The notes under the pieces: generated by a model
The model's database searches: none
What the model was told of the DNA's origin: nothing
Seen by the model: the letters and a program-made list of their open reading frames with translations, nothing else
Shown: positions 30,012 through 42,271 of the stretch, piece after piece
Layout: every line of letters begins with the position of its first letter
Numbering within the stretch: the stretch's first letter is position 1
Translations under genes and position numbers: made by a program
Assembly (NCBI GenBank): GCA_021234155.1
Contig: JAJEKV010000003.1
Coordinates: forward strand, 19,142,386 to 19,206,385
From: Isoetes taiwanensis
Taxonomy: Eukaryota > Streptophyta > Lycopodiopsida > Isoetales > Isoetaceae
DNA length: 64,000 bases
Direction: 5' to 3'

Positions 30012-31355
30012 TTGGATGCTACTGACACTTCACTTGCAGTAGCTCATATAGAGGTAACTCCAGAAGATCAAGCTAAGGGGGGATGGCAACAACCTATTAG
30101 AGACTTTTTACAATATGGGATTATCTTTCCAAGCCTCACTTCAAGCCAAAAAAGGAGACTCAAGGATAAATGCAGACAATTCAAGATGATAAACAATATC
30201 CTGTGCAAAGTCAACCAAGATGGAGTCTTGTTGAGGTGTGTAGATGAAAGTGAGTCTGCTCTAATTATCAGGGAAATGCGTAAAGGTATTTGTGGAGGAC
30301 ATTTTGCTGGTGATATTACAGCAAAAAAGATTCTCAGGTCTGGATACTACTGGCCTACTATTTTTAAAGATTGTTATGAGATTATAAAGACTTGCCATCA
30401 ATGCCAAATCTTTAGCAAAAGAATTTTACTGCCAGCTGCCCTTAATCCCATCATATCTCCAGGGCCTTTTCAGATTTGGGGACTAGATTATATTGGCCCC
30501 ATTAATCCTTCTTCTGCAGGTCAACATCAACATATTATTGTAGCCACAGACTATTTTACAAAGTGGGCAAAAGCTATACCTTTGAGGCAGGCTAATGCTG
30601 CAAGGTTTTTACATGAATATGTTTGTTCCAGGTTTGGTATTCCTTTCCAGTTGCATTCTGATAGGGGTACACCTTTTGTTAATGAAGTTATTGCTAACCT
30701 GTTGGACATTTTGAAGGTCAAGCATACCAAAAGCTCCTCATACTATCCTTAGGGTAATGGACAAGCTGAAGCCACTAACAAAGTGTTGAAAAATATTTTG
30801 CAGAAGACAGTTGAGGTCAACAAGAGGGATTGGCATGTCAAAATAGTGGATGCACTTTGGGCTTATAGAGTCACCATCAAAACAGCTACAAATCATACAC
30901 CTTTCAATTTGGTTTATGGCATAGAGGCAGTTTTACCAGTGGAACTCGAGTTGCCTTCCCTGAGATTGGCTCATAAATTATGCTTACTTTTTGAACATGC
31001 CTTGCAAGAAAGGTTGGATGCCTTGCTGCACCTAGATGAATATAGAATGGAAGCTGACAATACTAATTTACTGAAAAAGGCTAAAGATCTGGCTGCATTC
31101 AAAGCTGCACATAGAATACAGGGTACTTTTAGGAAGGGGGAGCTTGTCCTTAAGTGGAATAAGTCAAAAGAAGACTCAGCTGGCAAGTTTGATAATATTT
31201 GGGAAGGACCCTTTGTGGTGCAGGAATCTGCAGGTACCAATTTATATTGGCTACAAGAGGTTGCCTCAGGAATGTTGTTACCAAATCTTATCAATATCCT
31301 GCATTTGAAAAGGTATTGGGACCAGCATGCTTGCTTGTCCCTCTTTTTGCATTAG
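30012..31355 (+). pseudogene. T1 integrase
   Basis: HHCC zinc domain (GGHFAGDITAKKILRSGYYW ... CHQCQ). DDE core: Asp in WGLDYIGPINP, Asp in QLHSDRGTPFVNEV, Glu in GNGQAEATNKV. One TAG (30750-30752) sits between YYP and GNGQAEA, where a Gln is usual. C-terminal part 30783-31355 has WAYRVTIKTATNHTPFNLVYG and GKFDNIWEGPFVV. No chromodomain, as expected for Tat. Confidence 0.9.
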
Positions 31356-32124
31356 AAAGTTCAAGGATCTATGGTAGGTTTAGAATAGTCAGATCTATTT
31401 GATTTTTGAGCATATTACTTTGATAAGTTAATTTTATGATTGTAGGTTGGGCTGACCTGAGGACAGTATAGGTGATCTCAAGAAAAAGAGTGATTACTAA
31501 TGCTTTACCAAGTGCCATATGCAGGAGCATCCTTTTTTCCATCTTTATTCACCTGCCATAAGTGGTCCTGCTACTCATCTAGACTTCTTACTCCTGTTTT
31601 CATTCCCATAAAAGCACTCTGCAATTCAGCTTCACCACCATATAGCAGAGTTCCAAGGTTTTGAGACTAACTAGTTTGTGTGTTTCCATGACAGGTGCAT
31701 CCTTTCTCCATTTTCATTCATCTGCCATAAGTAGTCCTGCCATCCATTTAAACTCCTTATTCTTGTTTTTCATTCCCAAAAGAAAGCACTCTGCAATTCA
31801 GCTTCACCATCATAGCAGAGTTGCTCTTTAAAGGATCAAGGAGGCACACATTCTTTTGTTTTGGCGAGATCTCAACACTTGCACATTTACCTCACCCTCA
31901 TACACTCCACCCCCATCATCACCCTATCATATTCTCACTCATTCTCATCCTGTTTTCACTCATCATATTCCACTCACATCCTCCCACCACCATATTCACT
32001 CTTATTCCATCAATACTTGCAATTACGCCCTCTCTCTACCATGATTCTTACTTAGGCATCTTGGTACAAAGTTGAAGACCCTCTATGGCTGAGGGGACCA
32101 GCCATTCTTTTGTTTTGGCAAGAT
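31356..32124 (+). other. T1 3' untranslated region with tandem duplication
   Basis: Two diverged ~135-bp copies (about 31520-31655 and 31690-31825) share TGCCATAAGT, GTCCTGC, and ACTCTGCAATTCAGCTTCACCA. A GATGGCTGAGGGGACC stretch at 32083 may be the purine tract. No ORF of note. Confidence 0.6.
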
Positions 32125-34062
32125 GTTGCCCCCAAAGGGCAACATGCTAATTGTGTTCTATGCATTCAAGTCAGGTTAAGTCATTTCTGAAGACTAGGTC
32201 AAAGATTGGAAGAGCTTGGTAGTCAACATTGGTGTGAAGGTCAAAAGATGCTTACCTTCTAGGTCAACAAATGCTCAAGCCAAAAGTTCACAAGAGGTAT
32301 TGTATTTGGGATCAAATGCTTAGTTAAGAATATGCTCTAGAAGAATCTGGGTTATGAAGTTTGGAAGACATCTTTTGAAGATTGGAAGTTAAGAGTTTGG
32401 AAGACCCCATGGTGTATAGTTTCTAATTTTGGCCTTTGTTTCACCCCACTACCTCCATTTTTGCACCTTTGGCCCAATATTGTTTTCATGTCCTTTGCTC
32501 ATCCCTTTGGCATGCCCACCTTGTCATTTTGCCCAAGTCCTTGCCATTTCCTCCAAATATCCCTACATTGGTTATTCAAAAAGACATTCAAGCCCCTATT
32601 GCAAAGTTATTATTCCCCTCTTTTGCATTTTCACCTCTGTCTCCCTACTAGCCCTTTATGATTTCTTTTGCCTTATTCCTATTCCATTATGCCCTCATTG
32701 GTATATTCCAAACCTTGTCAAAAGATGCCCCAAAGATTCCATATTCCTTTACACGTGTGGGCAATCTTCCCTATGGTCAAGAGGTTATAACTTCTTTTAA
32801 ATATCCTATGAACAAAAGCCTTTAAACCATTGGCCAAGTTTTAAAAAATGATCGAATACGGCATATACAGGGCATATTCCTGCAAAAATACGAAACCGTA
32901 TCGCGAAAATTATGCAAAAATACAGCTGAAGAACCCTAGGACTGGAAATCCGGCTCGAATCATGCCTTCCCGCGCTCCATTCTCTCTGAGACCACTCTAT
33001 TTTTGAATTCCGGAACCTAAGCAACAGATTAAGCCTAAATTTATTACCTAAAATCACTGGAATCGAAATTTGAAACTATATACAGGGGAAACACAATCAC
33101 GACATTTTCGAAGGCCCGGACGCACTCAAATCTGACATTGATCAATACTGAGCATGACCTGAAAGATTCTTGAAGTCCCTGAGCATTCCTCGACTGGATT
33201 TGCAAAGATCTAGCTGATACTACTTTCAAAAATTATCTTATGACTTATGATGATTATTTTCCAGTATCTGAAACTTTGAAGTATCATTATCCATTGTTAT
33301 TATGATGTATTTACCTTCATATCAATATGAATTGACTGCCAAGTTGTCAAATCCCTCTCTGATACATTTCTTAGCAATTCTTGATTCAAAATATTTTACA
33401 GAAAATCCCTGAGTGTTCCAAAGCACTATTGGCCTACTTGCCATCTATCCTTAGAGCAACTGTGAGCTAAATGCTTTGAAAACATCAAAAAATACCACTC
33501 CTAGTTCAAGTTAGAAAAATTAGCATTCGGATCTGATCATTTTTTTACTGTATTTTGCCAAATCCAGCCACAAAAAGTGCTTCTGCACTTTCAAATGAAA
33601 GTTTGACCACATGCCCCTCTTTCTCATCACCATTAGAGCACATATGCTTTGGAAATTCCCAAAAATACGTTCTGTAACTTCAAATCTTATTTTCTGATCA
33701 CTGTTTTCCATAGTTGACCTCTATTGACCAATTTTTGACCCCACTTTGGGATTGAATATCTTTCAAATTTATAATATGACTTGGTCAGAAACTTCGGCAC
33801 TGAATTCCTACAACGTTTTTGAGCAAGTCTGAAGTGGTTGACTCGAAAAATCGATCCATTGCTTGACACCACAACCGTTTGAGTCAAGGTCCCATTTCCT
33901 AGAAATGGGAAAGGTATGAAATTTGAGTTTCTTGGACTTCTCCTTAGATTTATCTTGCATAGACTGGTCACCTTAAGTGATCTGGAGGTTCTAACCCCAA
34001 TTTGGGTGTAGACTCAAGTTGGTTCCTTGTGGTTGACCTTTAAGCCAGGTTTAGGGTCAACA
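32125..34062 (+). repeat. 3' LTR of T1 (1938 bp)
   Basis: TGTTGCC ... GGTCAACA. It is the uninterrupted partner of 20583-23834 in inverted orientation, and carries the empty sites of the TRIM and of the 830-bp insertion. Confidence 0.92.
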
Positions 34063-34067
34063 AAGGG

Positions 34068-35200
34068 TGACTATATCATAGCATACATGTAATAACACGT
34101 CAACAATATCATCATCACATGGGGGTTCCTACCCAGGGCTCAGACTCCAGGGTATGGACTGACGGCTTAGGCCTCCAGAAGTCATTGCAGACGGAGTTCA
34201 TAAGAATGGACTGGATTGGCATAGGAACATGGCTGTTGTGTAGTCCGCAGAATAGGTTGAAGAGTCTAGGGACTGGAGCGTAGCCTGCCGGGTATGTAGC
34301 CAGAGGGGCTACTGCTGGGTTGCATCTCCCGAGTCCTGGTGAGGCAGGAGGAGAGTCACCCCCTCCTCTAGAGGCATGCATGCCCATCACAAGCGGCTAG
34401 AGGGCCACTGCCCGTATTCGACTTGAACCTCATTAAAGGTGACGCATCACCCAAGAGGTATCGAGCTCATGCCTTGCCCCACGCAGTGGCAAACCATTAA
34501 GCCTAGCCCGCTAAGATCCCTGGTAGGCTTTACACACCAGAGGGATCAATCAGTGATGGGACAAGTCCCCCTTATTCCACCGGTCTAGCCCCGCCACTCA
34601 CAACCAGGTGGGCTCTTGTACACGGCCGCATTAATTGGGAATTAATGAGGTTATCTAGGATCATCTGCTACTGAAGGTTTGACATACACAAGAGAGCATA
34701 GAATAGAACATCATCATCATCAAAGAACTGAAATACTGAATAATACCTAATCTAGCTCATTGCTGGGCTAAGAGTCAGTTTTGCACAACGAAATCGCAGG
34801 TTACCTGATCCTTGGCTTGCTCCAACTCCCCGAATCGCGTCCATGGCTGCTCCTGAGGGAACTGTTGTGCAAAAACAGCTCGGCGGTGCCTGGCAATGCG
34901 GAATAGCAGCTTGGCTTGGCCGCAATGGCTCGGGGAAGCCAAAATGCAAAAATGGAAAAGGTTTAGGGTTTCTCCTTTTGTTCCTTTTACATGAACTTTT
35001 TAGGTTTAGGTTAGAAGGGACCAATGGGGCTTTGCCACTTGTAAAGAGGGTTTAATTGCATATGTTTAATATGCAACATACGAGGTTGCCCCCTAGGCGC
35101 AACTCTTTACAGCTCTCAAGTACTTGTCATGGTGACATGTACGTGTGACGTGGTAGTATAATATACGTTTTCGGACCGTATGTTATGCTGGAATGTCACA
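34068..35200 (-). repeat. E1 5' LTR, main piece
   Basis: Ends GAATGTCACA at 35200. Partner of 2269-3764. It is interrupted at 34068 by T1; its first ~230 bp are at 23840-24068. There is a 300-bp internal difference at 34670-34760 where the 3' LTR has extra sequence. Confidence 0.85.
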
Positions 35201-35982
35201 TTGCTTCAATCTTTGCTGTCTGAACTCTGAAGGTAAGTCCAAAACATCTATAACTTTAAGTTCCATTCTTTCATCTCTCATTCTCAATCATCCAAGACAC
35301 CTCTACTACAGGTCCTCTGCTATGACGTCTGATGTTGCAGGAGGAATTGAATTTGTTTCTTTCCTTTGTAGGGTGAAAAAAGTAAAACAGTATTTTGAAT
35401 CAAAAGGAAATGGAACTCTTGAACTTATTTATATGTTTTCACTTCAGTTAGTATTTTTAATTTCTTTATTTTCAGTTATTATATTCTAGTCTAGTTATGT
35501 GTTTTCTACTACATATGTTTTATGTTTTAGATAATGATACTAGAAGCTTATCTACTTATTTAAAATTATTGTTTTCAAACTCTTGATGGAAATCAAAGAG
35601 TGGTTTTATCTATTACATTCACACATCACTATGTATTTCATATTTTTTCTGTTCTAAGTGTTCTATGATGATCTATATGCAAAGGGAACTCCAAAACCGT
35701 TCCAACTTTTAAAAAATTTGAAAGTTGGACGCCCCCGTTCCCATACGTTCCCGTTCCCGTTCCGAGATTTGGGCCCAAGTTCCCATTCCCGTTCCCGTTC
35801 CGGGTAGCTATGGATGTTTGGCCATCTATTGTCCTAAAAAAAATCAATTTTCCACTGTGAAAATAAGACATGCTTTATTTAGGTTCGGGATAGGTTTGAA
35901 TTGTAAATGGAGTCTTGTTTTATTCAGGGCGATTTCCCCTGCCGTAAAATAAGACACCTAGTCTTATTTGAATATAAAACTA
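35201..35982. other. Unassigned flank of E1
   Basis: AT-rich sequence with a GTTCCC-type tandem repeat at 35740-35805 and no recognised protein. It is the older DNA into which E1 inserted, perhaps the upstream part of the LINE that becomes readable at 35983. Confidence 0.35.
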
Positions 35983-36282
35983 GAAATAAGATGTGTCTTA
36001 ACTCCAACGCAAAGCGTGATGGACTTAAAGGTTGCCTTTCTTCTATTTCTTTTGACATTGTTTTCTTTCAGGAACATAAATTCATAATGATGAGTTTGAT
36101 AGATTATTATCTAACACTCTTCCTCCAGGCTTTAGGCTTTGGGCTATCAAAGCAAACAATAGTTCTACAGGTATTTCAATTGCTTGGAGAGAAAGCTTAA
36201 ACCTCTCAAACATCCAGATGATGCATGATAATGGTGGGAGGTGGCAAATCCTTCAGGATAACCTTGGTAACACCAAAATTGC

Positions 36283-37614
36283 ATGAAGGCATCTAGAAAG
36301 GCAAGGGTAGCAACTGCTTTACAGGTATTGTCTGAAGGGAGTAAGGATGAGTTGTCCGCAATCTTGGACACATTGAAAGCTCGACAGACTCAGCTTCAAC
36401 AATAATTGCCTCCAGATGATATATTTTACCAGTCTGACTGTCAGGATGTAGTTCAAGCTTTTGGTATTCCTGTGGTTGAGGTGGACCATTAAGCTCATAT
36501 TAAGTGTGCTGAGAACCTATCCTCATGTGCAGTCCTTGCTTATTTTACTGGTGGCTATTTGGATTTTTCACGGTTCCGTATTTGGTTATCTCGGCTTTTG
36601 AGACGTCTTCAGCTTCCTCCTTTTCAGTCCATCAAGTTGTTGGCAAAAAACTTTGTTCTTATTATGTTTGGTTTGAAAGTAGTGATGCAATGGATTCTTT
36701 GGTATCAAGAGGGATTGATCCACTTGGTAGGGAGTATATGATGTATCAGTATTACTCTCCTGGTTTTACACCAGATATGGTTCGCGCATTAAAGATGCCT
36801 TGCTGGTTCTCGATACCTAATCTTCCGTCTGATCTAATGGCCCATCAATTTCTAGTTGCAATTGCAACTGGTCTTGGGGTTCATATCTCACATTCCATCA
36901 TGAACGGTCCGAGGATTTGTGTCTCAATGCCAGTGGACTCAGCTTTACCTGATTGTATAGTGGTGAAAAGTGGGCCTTGGTATAAGAAGTTGGATCTTAA
37001 GCTTTTGAATGGTCCAGAATTAGCCCGTCTGTTTCCTAACAAGGAGGCTTTTGCTAGCTTTCGTCGAGGCACTCGTGCGTCTCACGCATCTATTCAACCT
37101 TCTTCTCAGGCTCAAGCTCCCGTTGTTACTTCTTAATCTATTCATGATCAACCTTCACCAGTTGTGTTGCACTCCTCATCCATGGAAGATGCTCTAATTC
37201 CAGGTCCGACAGTGTCGTCTTTAGCGCCATCATCTGTACCTGTAGTTCATTCTTCTCTCCATGTTGATGCTTCTTCCTCTCATGTGCGCAAAAGAGTCAT
37301 GGCAGCAGGTCAATTGGAAGAAGGCGGCAAGGAAGAAGTCTGTTATGTCATCTCACGAGGCTATCCCGCCTCGTTCTATTCAGTGGCATGATAATTTGAT
37401 GTCTGTTGATGATCATCTCGATGTGGTAGACCATGTTGATTATGATGAGGCCATTAAACGCCTCAAGGTGGCACAAGGAGTTTAAGTATATACTGTGTAT
37501 GGGTGGTTTTGCTTAGTGGACTATTTCGTCCTCTAGGTCTTAAGTCCCATGTCACAGGTCCCTTGTATGTATCTTGATTTTTCTTGATAATAGATTGTCG
37601 TCCTTCAAAGAAAA
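36283..37614 (+). mobile_element. ORF1-only LINE-like insertion
   Basis: It begins right at an ATG (MKASRKARVATALQVLSEG) and ends with a 3' UTR and an A-rich tail (CAAAGAAAAAAAA). Flanked by AAAATTGC (36275-36282) and AAAATGC (37615-37621). Its ORF holds the DUF4283-like block of plant LINE ORF1 (MPCWFSIPNLPSDLMAHQF, ATGLGVHISHS, PRICVSMPVDSALPDCI). The host LINE endonuclease reads through when it is removed. There is no RT, so it probably moved in trans. Confidence 0.7.
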
Positions 37615-38237
37615 AAAATGCTTTCAAATAACCAGGTGATAGGTTTCTCTTTTGGCATACAATTAGAAACGATCTAAGTCATGTTCCCTATGAGGAATGT
37701 GTTATGGCTGGGAATTTCAATATGGTAACACATGGTTATATGAGAAGCACGAATTTTAGACCCTTGTCCAACCAAGAAAACAACTCCTCGTCTCACTTGC
37801 TTTCCTATCATAATTTCAAGCTTGCCAAAACTCAACCCAATTCATATAGCTGGTTCAACCAAAGGATGGATGATCCTATTTACTGTTTGCATGATAGGTT
37901 TTATCTTAGTGAGAATTTATGGAATATTAGTAGCAGGGTCTCAAATCTTAGTGGATTCACTCTTTCTGATCATTTCCCTCAACTTCTTGAGATCAGAGGG
38001 CACAACACCTTAATACTAATCTTTTAAATCATGCAAATTTTTTGAATGAGTTTACACAGGTGTGGCATGGTATTCCTAGGCCAACAACTCGAGTAGGTTG
38101 GATGGATTGGTGGGTTCAGACTCAGCAAAAAATATCAAAAACTGGCTTATCTCCAAGAAAAATTCCAGTTGGATAACCTGAGAAGGCAGTTGCATTCTTT
38201 TACCCAAGACCAGCAGGAGCAAATCAAGATTTAAATA

Positions 38238-38397
38238 GAAAGGAAGGAAGGAAGGAAGGAAGTATATTTTAACGTCCGCGGAGGCCAAACTTGACCTATG
38301 AGACGGTACATGCAGTACACAAAGCAGATAAAAGCACACCAAAAAAGACAAATGCTACTATACAATGTGTCCCTACTACTGGGATGAAAAAACCCCC
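38238..38397 (-). mobile_element. Short LINE 3'-end fragment with (TTCC)n tail
   Basis: A GGAA microsatellite (38238-38262, plus strand) next to ~135 bp without coding sense, splitting the LINE linker region. Read on the minus strand it looks like a truncated insert ending in a TTCC tail. No clear duplication found. Confidence 0.4.
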
Positions 38398-38863
38398 ACA
38401 TGAAAGAGATTAAAATTGCAAGAGGTTGGCAGCTTAAATCTAAGATCAGAGACCTTAAAGATGATGAAAGGGCAAATTCCAAATACTTTTTTATCAAAGC
38501 TAAGGGGAAACTGAAGAGGAATCAAATCTTTAGTATTTCCATGGGAAATAATATAATCACAGAGGATATTGAGCTCAAAAGGGCAACCACCAATCACTTC
38601 ACTAGAATAATAGGTACTGCTATATATTGCAATAAGAAGGATATTGACAACTTCATCAAGTTGATGCCTCTGGTGGAGGATCATCATAATCATAGCTTGA
38701 CTCGCCCCTTTACAAATAAGGAGCTCTAGGCGAATATTCAAGGTATGGACAATGGTAAGACTCCAGGCCCTGATGGCCTGCAAGTTGAATTTTTCAAAAA
38801 GGCATGGGATATTATTGGATAGCTATTATTAATATTTGCAATGAGTTTCTTCTTCTTAAAAGT

Positions 38864-39153
38864 TGACGCTCCCAGAATCCATATGATGCTTCCATCGTAC
38901 AAATACGGGAAATTCCCCTTCCATGGCAACTATATCACAATGGAAAGGTCCTCCGTCTTATTCGGACCACTTGGGATGGCCAAGTGTCGGGTGAGGAATA
39001 CGGAGGTGTCATTCAGCCTATGTCCTCTATGAAAATCCTATACAGCGGAAGCGTACGTACATGTTAGCACACAGCAATCATACACAAATATTATACCACC
39101 ACGAAGGGTGGTCCATCCATCATCATATAAATAGCAATATAAGTACAAAGTAC
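38864..39153 (-). repeat. E2 3' LTR, first piece
   Basis: Starts TGACGCTCCCAGAATCC. Interrupted at 39153 by copia-1 (TSD AGTAC); the LTR continues at 46485. Confidence 0.85.
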
Positions 39154-39660
39154 TGTGATTGATAGATCTCAAATTTCAACAAACAAGATGGCTTCTCAAC
39201 TCTAGACTTTAGATAATAAATTGAATCTTCTCCCAACAATGAACATTCAAACTAAGATATCAGAGTTAAACAAGTGTTATCCAATGGTTCAATGGTCAAA
39301 ATTCAAATTCCTTTGTTACTGTAGCAATGGGATCGAAGCAAAAACGAACTCCTTCTAGATGCACTATTTCAATGCCGATCTGATCCAATCTAACTCCTCC
39401 TTGGCCGATATGCCCCAAACCATCTCAAGTTTATTGCACACTTCCAATCCTCTTATCACAATTCCGATCGGTCAGGCTAGAAGCTGGTCTTACTGTTTTC
39501 TCTCGATCTTCTTTGCCTAATTCTCATTTGGCCAGGTGTCCGTCCATATACCATAGACCTTAGTTTAGTTTCATCAATATAACCATGCTACAACCGTATT
39601 CAAACTTTACCTCAGCCAGAAATTTAAGATGAATTATCAACTGCATGCCTATATTTCACA
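39154..39660 (-). repeat. Copia-1 3' LTR
   Basis: 507 bp, TGTGATTGATAG ... TATTTCACA. Preceded on the minus strand by the purine tract AAGATGAAAGGAGGAG (39661-39677). Confidence 0.92.
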
Positions 39661-39702
39661 CTCCTCCTTTCATCTTAAGTTTCTGTACACTGCTTTGCAC
39701 AT

Positions 39703-40613
39703 TTATTTATCAGTTATGAACAACTCTTCTCTGAACTTTATAAACTTTCTCTCAACCAATGCTTTAGTGAAAATGTCTGCAATCTGTTTGTCTGTATGAA
39801 TATATTCCATTTCCACATATCCTTTCTCTGCAAGATCCCTAATGAAGTGAATATATAATTCAATATGTTTTGTCCGTTTGTGATAAACAAGATTCTTTAC
39901 TATTGCTATACAGCTTGAACTGTCTGTCATAATCTTTATAGGAGAAGTCTGTGTAAATCCAAGTTCAACAATCAATCGTCTTAACCATGCTATTTCTTTA
40001 GCTACTAATGAGCTGGCAGCATACTCTGCCTCTGCAGAGGACATGGCCACAACAGTTTGCTTTTTGCTTCTCCAGCATATAGCACCTCCTGCCAAAAGTA
40101 CAACATAGCCACTAGTGGATTTCCGAGTGCTCAAATCACCTGCCCAATCTGCATCACTGTATGCACAAAGAGTTATGTCCTGATTATGATATGTAATTCC
40201 AAATGTGGCAGTTTCCTTTAAACATCTGAGAACCCTTTTTGCAGCCAACCAATGAATTTTACTTGCATCATGACAGCGTCTACTTAGCATATTTACAATG
40301 TAACTTATATCAGGTCTTGTGTTATTTGCCAGATAAAGTAAACAACCAATCAACTCTCTATATGGAATTTTTTTTATTTCCATCTCTTCTCCATCTGTTT
40401 TAGCTGTCACAGCAGTTAATTTGTGGCCTAGCACAACTAGAGTTCTAACAGGTTTGGCATTTTGCATGTTAAACCTTCTGATCATATTCATGATATTCTG
40501 TTCTTGGCTGAGCTTTAAAATGCCTTTGTCTCTATATTTGTGGACTTTAATTCCAAGAAATTGTTTAAGTTCACCCAAATCAGACATTTGGAATCTCTGC
40601 TTAAGAATGTTTT
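39703..40613 (-). pseudogene. Copia-1 RT C-terminal part and RNase H
   Basis: MSDLGELKQFLGIKV, RPDISYIVNMLSR of RT; then RNase H with ADWAGDLSTRKSTSGYVV, WRSKKQTVVAMSSAEAEYAA, TDSSSCIAIVKN and HTDKQIADIFTKAL. The open stretch runs intact into the solo LTR at 40614, where RT is cut. Confidence 0.92.
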
Positions 40614-42271
40614 TGTGACGCTCCCTGAATATATACGACCCCCGGTCGTATACATACGGGGACTTTCCCCTCCCATAGCGACCATATCGCCACGAGCAGG
40701 GCCCTCCGTCTATCCCGGGCCATCTATGGGAAGATGCCCGAGTGAAGGACGCGGAGGTGTCATTCGGCCCACGCCTTCAGTGGGACTCCTACGTCGCGGA
40801 AGCGTGAATACGTGTTAGCACACAGCACAAATATATATAAATAACCACCACGAAGGGTGGCACATCCATCCAAATACCACGGCAAAGAATATGCATCTAA
40901 TCCTAAGGAAAACACCCAAACCCCAGGTTCTACCCCGGTTCAGACTCCTGTGAGGATAGATTGACGGCTCGGTCGCAAGAGATCAGCAGACAGAGGTATA
41001 ACCTGGCGTTGGCTGGCATAGAACATCGGCTAGGGTTGTCCACTCCATCCGCCCCTCCTATGCACACTTTGCAGATGGGTCGATTCACGCTATGGCTTCG
41101 CTATAGCCTTCCGGAGACGCAGACTCGAGGTATCACCCTGCTGAGCCTACTCCAGGGTTCATGACGCCCCGGTCTGATGAGGCAGGTCAGGGAAGTGTCC
41201 CCTTCCAGGATCACAGTGGTTCCATGGGTGAGCTAGAGAATACGTGCCGCATCAGCGACCCCCGCATTCATACCCAACTTACTCACCCTAAATCTACTCA
41301 AAGTGCAAGATGCTCCATACGGATCACACCTCTACACCCAGGGAGTGTCAGACCCATACCCGGCCCTCTACGTGACCGGCTATCAGGCCTAGCCCACTGT
41401 AGGAGTCTCAGGAGCCTTTTATGTTCGTGCAAGACCCCACCCCCACTTCACCACTGTGTCCCTTCTCTGGTGCTAAGCCAGACCATAGCATCTACGACCC
41501 GGTGGTCTCTTGTACACAGGCCGCATCTACTGGGAAAATACAGGGCTCTATCTAGGAGCATACTACAATACATGGGCTCAGAGGTCTCTACCCCCCTTAT
41601 CCCCCCCATTTCCAGAGTAAAGCTATGCAAAGAATTATCAATCCATCCTTTAAGAGCAAGACCAGCATCAGAAATAAAGAGAACTCACCTTTACAATCAA
41701 GGGTTAGTTCCTACAAGTAAAACATAGAGAGAACAGAGAAGCAAACATAACCAGTGCCCAACAGGGGCGTTATTCTAGAATTCACAGGCTATCCTAGCCA
41801 CCCACCTGAGTTCTGGCTGGACCCGTTACCATTGGGTGCTTCCATCTCCTGGGTCTTGGTGTTCAGCTTCAGCTACACAGGTGAAAGTGCTTGGTATGGT
41901 GGCGCTCAGCTTGGCAGGGTTAGGCGCTCAGCTCCTGCTCCTTTTGGACGAATTTTGGGAGTCAATTAGGGATAGGGATCAGGTTGGCAGCCCACTTTGG
42001 AAGTCCCCATGCTGGCCAATCGATTTAGGCCAGGTGGCGCCTTCCCAAAGCATTAGTTAATCTAATTAACCCATTTAATATTAATTCCCTAAATTATAGG
42101 TTATTATCATTAATGATTAAATTAGCATAGCTAACTTAATCCCTTTTAGGTTTTCCCCCTAGGTTACAATACCCCATGTTGGCGTACCTTTAGTGGTTGA
42201 CGTGTCGGTATATTTATACGTATACCGTATAAATACGTTACATATACCGTATAAATACGTGGAACGTCACA
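40614..42271 (-). repeat. Solo LTR in copia-1 RT (1658 bp)
   Basis: TGTGACG ... CGTCACA with perfect TSD GTTTT at 40609-40613 and 42272-42276. Same superfamily as the E2 LTR (CACCACGAAGGGTGG block). No internal region or second LTR, so unequal recombination removed the rest. Removing it restores the copia frame exactly between EFCKN and ILKQRFQ. Confidence 0.95.

Larger units (their letters stand above)
29002..34062 (+). mobile_element. T1, 3' half: Tat-type gypsy element
   Basis: RT C-terminal half, RNase H, integrase, 3' UTR and 3' LTR in plus orientation. Its 5' half is at 17521-23834 on the minus strand. TSD AAGGG follows at 34063-34067. Confidence 0.85.
2269..35200 (-). mobile_element. 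E1: chromovirus-like gypsy element with extra ORFs upstream of gag
   Basis: In order along the ancestral minus strand E1 has: a 5' LTR (now 35200-34068 plus 23840-24068), primer site, leader, ORF1, a second leader, ORF2-4, gag, protease, RT, RNase H/integrase remnants, polypurine tract and 3' LTR (3764-2269). The two LTRs match each other closely over hundreds of bases (for example 3350-3720 against 34830-35160). Element A, a MITE, a MULE, a T-rich insertion, the Tat element T1 and a 25.4-28.5 kb insertion interrupt it, and an inversion rearranged it. The left target-site duplication is outside the window. Confidence 0.75.
35983..38863 (+). mobile_element. L1-like LINE, decayed (endonuclease and RT start)
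   Basis: Endonuclease pieces: CLSSISFDIVFFQEHK (36020-36075) and, in another frame, FRLWAIKANNSSTGISIAW (36130-36190). After an insertion come FLFWHTIRNDLSHVPYEECV, MAGNFNMV and FTLSDHFPQLLE (37640-38000). RT start: KIRDLKDDERANSKYFFIKA and NGKTPGPDGLQVEFFKKAW (38400-38815). E2 interrupts it at 38864; the remaining RT should lie to the right of the window. Confidence 0.8.

Noticed and set aside
20583-34062. A giant inverted-repeat transposon with 2-3-kb inverted arms
   Set aside because: The arms are T1 LTRs brought into inverted orientation by the 17521-29007 inversion; matching AAGGG duplications and split RT explain it.
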